Below, piece by piece: positions 7,789-15,000 of a stretch of 21,901 nt of DNA. The translations under genes and the position numbers were made by a program. Numbering within the stretch: position 1 is the stretch's first letter; each line of letters opens with the position of its first letter. Below the pieces are notes generated by a model. It was given only the letters and a program-made list of their open reading frames with translations. It did no database searches and was not told the origin of the DNA. Source of the stretch: Candidatus Effluviviaceae Genus I sp. GTDB taxonomy: Bacteria; Joyebacterota; Joyebacteria; Joyebacterales; Joyebacteraceae. The DNA lies in assembly GCA_016867725.1 (NCBI GenBank), contig VGIX01000031.1, positions 1-21,901 of the forward strand, written 5' to 3'.

Positions 7789-9916
7789 GCGGGGCGGGGC
7801 CGCCACCGGTTCGGGCGGCAGCCATGAGCCGCCGCACCTGCTCGATGTTGCCCGCGATGTTGCGGTTGCCGGGATCCAGCCGGAGCGCTGCATCGAGCTC
7901 AGCGAGAGCCTCACCGTACTGGCCCGTTCTCGCAAGCGCCACGCCGAGGTTGTTCCGTGCGTTCGCGTACGACCCGTCGATCTGCACCGCGCGGCCGTAG
8001 GCCGCGATGCTCTCGGGAAGCCTCCCCGTGTCCTCGAACACGGCGCCCAGGCCGTTCCACGCCTCCTTGAAGCGTGGATCGGCCATGACCGCGGATGAGA
8101 AGCGCTGCTCGGCGCCGGCGAGGTCGCCCTCGCGCAGGAGGACGGTCCCCAGGTTGAACTGCGCCTCCGGCAGCCACGGGTCGCGACGCACCGCCTCCTC
8201 CAGCCACGCGCGCGCCGGTTCGAGCTCCCCCCGCTTCAGGTGGTACCATCCCGCGTTGTTGGCCGCCGGCGCGAACGTCGGGGCCGTGTGGGCGGACGCG
8301 CGGTACGCCGCGAGCGCCTCCTCGGACCGGCCGAGCTTCTCGAGCGAGAGCCCCATCGCGTTCTGCGCCTTCGCCCGCGTCGGCGTGGACGCCCCCGACA
8401 TCTCGATCGCCTTCAGGAACTCCTCGATCGCCGCGTCGTGTCTCCCCTTCATGGCATGCGCGGCGCCGATCTGGTAGCGCGTCTGCGCTCGGTCCCCGAG
8501 ATGCGTGCCGTAGAAGTCGGCGTTGACGAGCGCGGCGGCGCACGCGACGAGCGCCGCGCCCGCGACGAACCTCCGGGCGTCGCGGGAGCGCACCCTGTCC
8601 ACGAGCCACAGCGCGCCGGCGGCCGCGAAGACGATGAGCGCGGGCACGACCGGAATGCGGAACCTCGAGCACACGAAGAAGAGCACGACGCCGGTCATGT
8701 GCGCGGCGACGAAGAGCGCGAGGAGCACGGCCGTGGGGTGACGCCGACGAAGCGTCACGGCGGCGCCGACGGCGGCCAGCGGCGCGACCACGCCGAAGTG
8801 GAGCCAGGCGACGCCGCCGTACACGCGCGACATGCGCGCGAAGTGGTAGACGTCCTTGTTGTTCGGCAGCTCGTACCGGTTCCAGAAGAGAACCACCTTC
8901 CTCGCGAAGAGCGCGGCGGCCTCGCGCGGGTGACCGAGGATGAACTCCCTGCCCTTCCGATACCAAAACGCCGACACGCCGCTCGATGACAGCGTCCTCC
9001 CCTCCTCGCGCTCCGCGACGCGCACGCAGTCCTCGTACTCCCACGCGTCCCCCAGCACGGGCAGCACGGCCGACGCGCCGTCCGAGGCGCGGTTGTTGCC
9101 GATGAAGAAGTTCACGCCGCCCTGGGACGCGATGAGAACCAGGTCCCTCTCGAGCGCGAAGTTCCTGATCGTGACGGGCGCGATGACGATGCCGGCCCCG
9201 AGCAGGAACACTACCGACCGCAGCACCGCCGACCGCAGCGGCGTCCGCCCATCGAGGACCGTGAGCCCGCCGCGCGCCCGCGGGGCGGCGGGCTCACGGC
9301 GCGGTTGCCGGTCATCGGGGCGCGACGCGCTCGCCGCCCGCCACCAGATCCACCCCATCACGCACGGCGCGAAGAGGAGGGCCGGCGGCCTGGTGAGCGC
9401 TGCCAGACCGAGCATGGCGCCGGCGGAGAGCCACCTGCCCCAGCTCGGGACCTCGTCCGCCCGCAGCACGGCCAGGAGCAGGAACGCGCCGAGCGCGACG
9501 ACGAGCGACTCGATGAGAAGCTCGTTGGTGAAGTAGATGAGGAAGGGATAGAGCGCGGCGACGATGCCTGCGACGACCGCCCCGCGCCGCCCGAGCAGGC
9601 GCTTGGCGAGAAGATACGCGGCGACGGGAACGAGCGCCCCGTACGTCGCCTGGAGGAGGCGCGCTCCGAGGAGACTCCCGCGGAAGAGGAGAAGCGCGAG
9701 CGCGAGCGAGTAGGGATAGAGCGGAGCGCGGAAGAAGACGGCGCTCCCGACCCAGTCCCCGGCCGCGAGCGCGCTCGCCCATTGAACGTGATACAGCTCG
9801 TCCAGGAGCGGCGCGTCGGCAAGCGGGCTTGCACGAAGCTCCAGAACGAAGACGGCGCGGAGGATCCACGCCGCCACGAACAGGAGCACCACGAGCGTCC
9901 GGTCCGAGAGTCTCAC
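7766..9916 (-). CDS. GT-C/PMT-type membrane glycosyltransferase fused to TPR repeats
   Basis: I chose GTG 9914-9916 as the start. GGAGG (9921-9925) precedes it, and the promoter at 9995-10023 lies inside the longer possible frame, which rules that frame out. The 716-residue product begins with a transmembrane helix (LVVLLFVAAWILRAVFVLEL) followed by a loop with L-L-D-E-L-Y-H (D39, E40). This is the usual place of the catalytic acid in the PMT/GT39 superfamily. About ten hydrophobic segments follow to about 460, with an Arg-rich insertion near 225-250. From about 475 to 700 there are at least five TPR units (for example NNAGWYHLKRGELEPARAWL and ARNNLGVALARTGQYGEAL). A lipid-linked sugar donor is expected for the family; the acceptor is unknown. 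The TPRs may hold the acceptor protein. Confidence 0.82.
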   Translation of the reverse strand: MRLSDRTLVVLLFVAAWILRAVFVLELRASPLADAPLLDELYHVQWASALAAGDWVGSAVFFRAPLYPYSLALALLLFRGSLLGARLLQATYGALVPVAAYLLAKRLLGRRGAVVAGIVAALYPFLIYFTNELLIESLVVALGAFLLLAVLRADEVPSWGRWLSAGAMLGLAALTRPPALLFAPCVMGWIWWRAASASRPDDRQPRREPAAPRARGGLTVLDGRTPLRSAVLRSVVFLLGAGIVIAPVTIRNFALERDLVLIASQGGVNFFIGNNRASDGASAVLPVLGDAWEYEDCVRVAEREEGRTLSSSGVSAFWYRKGREFILGHPREAAALFARKVVLFWNRYELPNNKDVYHFARMSRVYGGVAWLHFGVVAPLAAVGAAVTLRRRHPTAVLLALFVAAHMTGVVLFFVCSRFRIPVVPALIVFAAAGALWLVDRVRSRDARRFVAGAALVACAAALVNADFYGTHLGDRAQTRYQIGAAHAMKGRHDAAIEEFLKAIEMSGASTPTRAKAQNAMGLSLEKLGRSEEALAAYRASAHTAPTFAPAANNAGWYHLKRGELEPARAWLEEAVRRDPWLPEAQFNLGTVLLREGDLAGAEQRFSSAVMADPRFKEAWNGLGAVFEDTGRLPESIAAYGRAVQIDGSYANARNNLGVALARTGQYGEALAELDAALRLDPGNRNIAGNIEQVRRLMAAARTGGGPAPLSGPRAP

Positions 9917-9994
9917 CGCGCCTCCATCCCGCGCCCGAGCGGCATCTCGCTCCCCTTCGATGTGTCGCCAGGCAGCCACGCCGAGCCGGCGAAC

Positions 9995-10023
9995 ATGGTA
10001 AGGGAACCCCTCCCCAGCGGCAA
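9995..10023 (-). promoter_or_regulatory. Sigma-70-like promoter of the glycosyltransferase gene
   Basis: On the minus strand TTGCCG (10018-10023) is followed after 17 bases by TACCAT (9995-10000). Transcription would start near 9988 and give a leader of about 70 bases before the GTG at 9916. This supports the shorter gene model. Confidence 0.45.
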
Positions 10024-10275
10024 GCCGCGAGGGCCCGGCCGACCGGCTGCACCGGGGCGCTCCGGGAGGAGTTGATCCGGGAGGCCGATGAAACCCCGCC
10101 ACCCGCGCCGCATCAGAAGCCGAGGCCGGCTGGTCCTAGGCCGGCTGGTTGCCCAAAGCCCGCGGGAAAGCCCTTGCCCGGGCGCGAATGCGAGCAGCGT
10201 ACCGGGCGGGGCTCCGCGGGCGACATGTGGGAGGCCCCCAGCACGCCACCGTAAGGGAAAGGCCACAAATCCAGA
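10024..10275. other. Gene-free G+C-rich spacer with a short tandem repeat
   Basis: No convincing gene lies between the two divergent promoters. AGGCCGGCTGGT occurs twice (10123-10134 and 10138-10149), separated by CCT. A small inverted repeat, GCCCG/CGGGC, lies at 10158-10162 and 10179-10183. Both strands have open frames here, but their Arg/Pro-rich translations look like G+C bias only. I looked for a cobalamin or other known riboswitch and found no convincing match. Confidence 0.5.
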
Positions 10276-10304
10276 TTGACGCCTTGTGCTGGATGTGCTA
10301 CACT
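10276..10304 (+). promoter_or_regulatory. Sigma-70-like promoter of the tandem exported paralogues
   Basis: TTGACG (10276-10281) and TACACT (10299-10304) are spaced by exactly 17 bases. The region around it is less G+C-rich than the rest of the window. A start near 10311 leaves an unusually long leader of about 214 bases before the ATG at 10525. Confidence 0.6.
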
Positions 10305-10310
10305 ATCTGT

Positions 10311-10524
10311 GCAGGAGGAGTGAGGTTCACAGGACACAGGGCGACCCGCACAACGGGCCGCATGGATGGTGCGCGGAGACGGGCAGACCGGACCCCGCGG
10401 GGCACACGCATCGGCGCGAGTGCGCAGGAGGGGAGACTCGAACATCGGCGATCGCGTTCGTGACGTTCATGAATCGCTCGCAGCAGCGGAAGACGCAACG
10501 CAGAGAAAGGAGCGCGGCGGGACC
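10311..10524 (+). promoter_or_regulatory. Long 5' leader of the paralogue operon, possibly structured
   Basis: The leader is about 214 bases long, G+C-rich, and contains several local inverted repeats. One is CCCG-CACAA-CGGG at 10345-10357; another is the self-complementary CCCCGCGGGG at 10393-10402. The in-frame sequence upstream of 10525 is Arg-rich and not protein-like, so it is probably untranslated. A ribosome site AAAGGAG (10506-10512) lies 12 bases before the ATG, a rather wide gap. I cannot match it to a known riboswitch class. A regulatory role is only suggested by the length. Confidence 0.35.
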
Positions 10525-11190
10525 ATGAGGAAGACTACCATTGCCGCACTTGTGCTGGTTCTCACCTTGGCTTTGTCGCAGACTGCCGGCGCCATCTCCT
10601 TCATGGGGAATGGCAGCGGGAGTCTGATGATGAGCCCGGCCAGGTATTCGGGGACCTTCATCTCCGGTCTCACGGGCACGTGGTCCTTCACGATCGATGA
10701 CTCGATGTGGCCGTCCGCAGCGGACAGCACGGCCCGCTTCAACTACATCTGGGACACCTACTTTGCCGGGAACTACGACGCCACAGTCGGCGCGGAGGGC
10801 TGGTGGGGGTACTTCGACGGCATCACGACGCCCTCGGCCCCTCGGCTCACCTTCAACACCACCGCTCCGGCGGGATGGAACGGGGTCATGGTCGCCAATG
10901 CGTCGATCGTGATCCTGATCCGCGACTGGTACGCCGACGGGATCCTCGACCAGGCGGAGAAGCACCGGAGGAACCACCAGCTGAGCGCCACGTTCTCCCT
11001 CGACCCGCTGCAGGGCACGGGCGACTACTACAACATGTGCGGCCACGGGTCGCTGAGCGCGGGCAACTTCAACTTCAAGAACCCGCCGACCCTCGACTCC
11101 CTCACGCCGAACGGCCAGGTCACGATGTACAACTGCCCGAGTCCGGTGGAGGAGCAGACCTGGGGCGTGATCAAGTCGCTGTACCGCTAG
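10525..11190 (+). CDS. Exported protein of unrecognised family, paralogue A, with WxxIKSLYR tail
   Basis: This 221-residue protein starts MRKTTIAALVLVLTLALSQ and has a clear signal peptide, cleaved after A-G-A at 21-23. The mature part is rich in Gly, Ser, Thr and aromatic residues, as in beta-sandwich secreted proteins. It shares a core with the next gene: T-W-S-F-T-I-D-D (52-59), W-P (62-63) and YIWDTYFAGNY (74-84), then G-Y-F-D, an Ile/Val-rich strand, and a short D-x-[DN]-x-x-x-D-x-x-E segment that could bind calcium. It ends with SPVEEQTWGVIKSLYR directly before the stop, the tail shared with three other frames in this window. I recognise no family for the core and give no function. It is the first gene after the promoter at 10276. 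Confidence 0.82.
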   Translation: MRKTTIAALVLVLTLALSQTAGAISFMGNGSGSLMMSPARYSGTFISGLTGTWSFTIDDSMWPSAADSTARFNYIWDTYFAGNYDATVGAEGWWGYFDGITTPSAPRLTFNTTAPAGWNGVMVANASIVILIRDWYADGILDQAEKHRRNHQLSATFSLDPLQGTGDYYNMCGHGSLSAGNFNFKNPPTLDSLTPNGQVTMYNCPSPVEEQTWGVIKSLYR

Positions 11191-11271
11191 ACGACCTGAG
11201 GGTTGAGAGCAGACCAGGAGTTGGCAGAAGAGGAAGGCTTCCGCGAGGGAGCACAACAAGAGGAGATGGCG

Positions 11272-11925
11272 ATGCGCGCGTTCATGATTGTGCTTGCGGC
11301 GCTCATGCTGATGGCTCAGGCCGCAGTCGCCGAAGAGACGTTCGTGTGGTTCTACGGTCTCGGCGCCGGTGACTTCATGGACAGCCCGCCTGTGTTCACG
11401 GGCGGGATGGACCCCGCCGGCGAGATCCAGGACGGCAGCTGGACGATCACCATCAACGACACCGGCTGGCCGACGGAACCGCCCGAGGTTCGCTACCAGT
11501 ACATCTGGAACACCTTCTTCGCTCCGAACTACGTCCCCGGCACGCCGAGCGCGTGGACCGGCTACTTCGACACCGCCCACGGCCTCCCCGCCCTCAACAC
11601 CCTCGCGATCGTGGACAACACGAACGTCGGCTCGATGTCCGGCGTGTGCTCGGTCCAGATCCAGGTGCAGGACCTCAACAACAACATGGTCCTTGACGAG
11701 GGCGAGTTCTGCACGGGCAGCCTCGCGGGCATCGTCGTGATCATCCGCGACGGCACGGGCTGCTACGACGGCATGTGCGGCACGGGCAACTACTACGGCA
11801 CGTACACCAAGGCCTGCCCCGGCACCATCGAGGAGTGGGCGTTCGGCATGTACCTCTGGCTCGAGGACTGCAGCACGCCGGTCGAGGCGAAGAGCTGGGG
11901 CGCGATCAAGGCCCTCTATCAGTAG
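11272..11925 (+). CDS. Exported protein of unrecognised family, paralogue B, with WxxIKALYQ tail
   Basis: I chose ATG 11272 over ATG 11266 because AGAGGAG (11259-11265) touches the latter but sits 6 bases before the former. The 217-residue product has a signal peptide (MRAFMIVLAALMLMAQAAVA, cut before EETF). It aligns with paralogue A over S-W-T-I-T-I-N-D (56-63), W-P (66-67), YIWNTFFAPNY (77-87) and G-Y-F-D, but identity elsewhere is low. The part after residue 140 carries several cysteines and a D-L-N-N-N-M-V-L-D-E-G-E loop resembling a calcium-binding turn. The end is STPVEAKSWGAIKALYQ. It is 81 bases downstream of paralogue A and probably in the same transcript. The family is unknown to me. 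Confidence 0.82.
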   Translation: MRAFMIVLAALMLMAQAAVAEETFVWFYGLGAGDFMDSPPVFTGGMDPAGEIQDGSWTITINDTGWPTEPPEVRYQYIWNTFFAPNYVPGTPSAWTGYFDTAHGLPALNTLAIVDNTNVGSMSGVCSVQIQVQDLNNNMVLDEGEFCTGSLAGIVVIIRDGTGCYDGMCGTGNYYGTYTKACPGTIEEWAFGMYLWLEDCSTPVEAKSWGAIKALYQ

Positions 11926-11968
11926 CGCGCGTGACGACCTGACGCTGTGACGTTGTGTTGATGGGTTC

Positions 11969-12001
11969 GCCGGGCCTGGGTCGAGATGATCCGGGCCCGG
12001 C
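11969..12001 (+). terminator. Strong hairpin after the paralogue pair
   Basis: GCCGGGCCTGGG (11969-11980) pairs with TCCGGGCCCGGC (11990-12001) over 12 positions, two of them G-T, around a 9-base loop. It lies 44 bases after the stop of paralogue B and before the next gene at 12045. There is no T-tract, so it may act as a factor-assisted terminator or as an mRNA-stabilising stem. Confidence 0.5.
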
Positions 12002-12044
12002 TTCGGAAGGGCGGTAGCGGCCCGGGCGCGAGAGTGGGCAACCC

Positions 12045-15000
12045 GTGAAGAAGAGAGGGAGCCCCGGGCCACGGGATGGGCGGCGCAATCGGCCCATCGC
12101 TGGCCTGGCGGGCTTCGCAGCACTCCTCATCTCGCTCGCATCGTACGCAGGAGGCCCTCGGGAAAACGGTTCAGCACTCGTCGCGGATTCTGTTGCCGCC
12201 TCGTCGGTGCTCGCGGCCGATCGTTTCCTTCAGGGTCCACCGAGGGGGCCGTTCGGACTCACAAGAACTGCGCTAAAGCTCGACTGGGACGGAAGCTCTG
12301 AGGCCGGCGCGGACATGATGCGCCGGCCTGTGTTTTTGCTCTCGGGCGCCGACGCGGTCGTACGGCGACTCGTCGCGTTGCCTGAGTGCGCGACCGTGAG
12401 CATCGAGTCCATCGCCGTCCGCGCCCCGACGGGCGACGTCCTGCTTTCGGAGGGCGCCGCGGCCTCCGTCGCCGGCATCGAGAGCATCGGCAAGCTCCGC
12501 GACCAGACGGTCGCCATCGTCCGGCTCGACCTTGCGGCTCTCGCAGGCGCGTGCGGTCCCTCGCGGCGCGCCGGCGAGCTCGAGATCACGATCGCCCTGG
12601 AGGGCGCCGCGGGGGCGGCGTCAAGAGACACGGGGCCTTTCGCGCACGCCTGCTCCAGGACCCTGCTCAACTACGAGCCTGTCGCCCCGCCGTGGCGCCC
12701 GCCCGCCGCGGCGCGCGCCGGGGCGCGCGGGGGCGTCGCGTACTGCACGACCGCCGCGGAGTGCGCCGCGGCGGGCACCGACGTGCTCATCGTCGCCGCG
12801 GCCGACCTCGCGAGCACGCCCGCGCTTCGGGCGCTGGCGCTCCACCACGCGGAGTACCTCGGCCTCAACGTGTCGATCTTCTCCGCGGGCGACCTCCCGG
12901 CGCTCACGCCCGAAGCGCTCCGCGACCTCATCCGGCAGGTCTACGAGAGCCGGTCGGCCGCCGGGTTCGGCGACGGCCACCTCGGGTTCGTTCTCCTCGT
13001 CGGCGACGCGTACGCCGACGACAACCAGACCGTGATGGTGCCGGCCTACAACGGCTACGGAGGCAACGAAGTGGCCTCCGACCACTACTACGCCTGCGTC
13101 AGCGGCGACGACGACTTCGAGGATGTGATGATCGGCCGGCTCTCCGTCGGCAACCTGGCCGACCTCGTAGCGGTCGTCACGAAGTGCACCGGCTACATGC
13201 CCGTCAGCTCGACACAGGAGTGGAGCAGCAGCGTGCTCCTCATCGGCGGGATGTTCTACACGCTCAAGAGCGAGTATGTCGCCCTCTTCAACGAGTACGA
13301 TGAGATCATCCCCGATTCGTTCCAGGTGGGCCGGATCTACAGACACGACTTCGCAAGCGACCACGCGTGCGCGATCGCGGTCACGCGCGAGTTCAACAAC
13401 GGCCATCTCATCGTGAACTTCGCGGGCGACGGCTGGGTGTCGCTGTGGGACCGCACGCTCAACACGACGCACATCGCGGGCATGGAGAACGGTGACCGAC
13501 TGCCGATCGTCCTCTCGATGGCGTGCGCGACGGGGGGGTTCGACAACACGACCTACCCCGACGCCAACGGCTCGTACGATTGCCTGGCCGAGCAGCTCGT
13601 GAACGCGCCGGGCAAGGGGGCGGTCGCCTGCCTCGCGGCCCCGCGGGCCAGCGACGGCGGGATGTTCAGGACGCTCACGAAGAGCATCTACCGCGCGATG
13701 TTCGATGAGCACGCGCTCTTCATCGGCGAGGCGATCGCGGTGGGCAAGCTCCTGCACCTGCAGGGCGACCAGAACGTGAACTACGTCCGGCACTTCAACC
13801 TCTTCGGCGACCCCACGCTCATCTTCGCGTCGGACGCGCCGCCGACGGACGCGCCGGACCTTGCGCTCAAGCCGCATGAGACAGCGTGGTCGCCGGCGTT
13901 CCCGGGCACGAACTCCACCGTGACCGTGGCGGTGACCGTCACGAACCAGAGCGCCGTCCCGGCGTCGAACGTCGCGGTCCGGCTGACAGGCCAGTCGCCC
14001 GCCGGGCAGTATCGGTGCGATGCGATCATCCCGTTCCTTGGAGGGTGGTCATCGGAGAGCGCGGTGCTGACCATCCCGGACCGGACGGCGGGACCGCACA
14101 CCGTCGAGATCGCGGCCGACCCGGACGGCCTGATCGCCGAGTCGAACGAGAGCAACAATGCGCATGCCACGGGGTTCTACGTGTACCGTCACGCGTCCGG
14201 ATTCCCCGTCGATCTTGGCATCGGACTGCACAGCGCGGCCATCGGGCGGCTCGGGAACGAGTTCCGAACCGTGACCGTCGATGAGAACGCGAGCGTCCGC
14301 GCCGTAGGGCCGTCGGGCATCGAGGTCTGGGCGTCCCCCGGCGCCGTGCACCCTCTGGACTTCACGCCGGAGATCGCCCCGGCCATCGGCGACATCAACG
14401 GAGACGGCGTAAGCGAGGTTGTCGCCACGCGCCGGCTGGGAGTCGCCGCGTTCAGCGGCGACGGCGACACGCTGTGGACGCTTCACACGAAGGACCCGGT
14501 CGGCTATCCGGTCCTCGCGGATGTGAACGGCGACGGGATCTCGGACATCCTCCTGGCCACGTACGGCCTCTTCGGCGAGACGTCCGACATCCTCGCCCTG
14601 AGCGGCCAGGGGCAGCAGCTGTGGGTTCGCCCGCTTCCCCAAGGCGCGAAGCCGACGGCGTCGCCGGTCGTCGGGGACATCAACCTCGACGGCCGCCCGG
14701 ACATCATCTACGGCACGAGCCAGGGGCGGATCGGCGCGCTCACCACGGCGGCCTCCCCTCCCACGCATCTCTGGGGGCCGGTCCAGGTCTCGTCGAGCCC
14801 GGTGGTCGCGCTTGCGCTAGGGGACGTGGACCACGACGGACGCTTCGAGGTCATCGTGGCGTCGAACAAGCTGTACTGCGTGAACGCGGACGACGGCAGC
14901 GTGGCCTGGAACGTCCCCCTCGACTCGGACGTGTGCTCTCTCGCGCTCGGGGACGTTGACGGGGACAGAGTCCCGGAGATCGTGGCCGGCTCGAAGAACG

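Noticed and set aside
10123-10149. Start of a CRISPR array or an attachment site
   Set aside because: Only two 12-base copies with a 3-base gap are present, with no further repeats, spacers, cas or integrase genes.
10311-10420. A possible c-di-GMP (GEMM-type) riboswitch in the long leader, because of CACAGGGCGACC
   Set aside because: The GNRA tetraloop helix and the conserved CGCAAAGCC segment of that class are not found at the expected distance.
10327-12123. A 598-codon minus-strand frame covering both exported paralogues
   Set aside because: The plus-strand frames have signal peptides, ribosome sites and mutual similarity; the antisense frame has none of these and crosses the leader and the hairpin.
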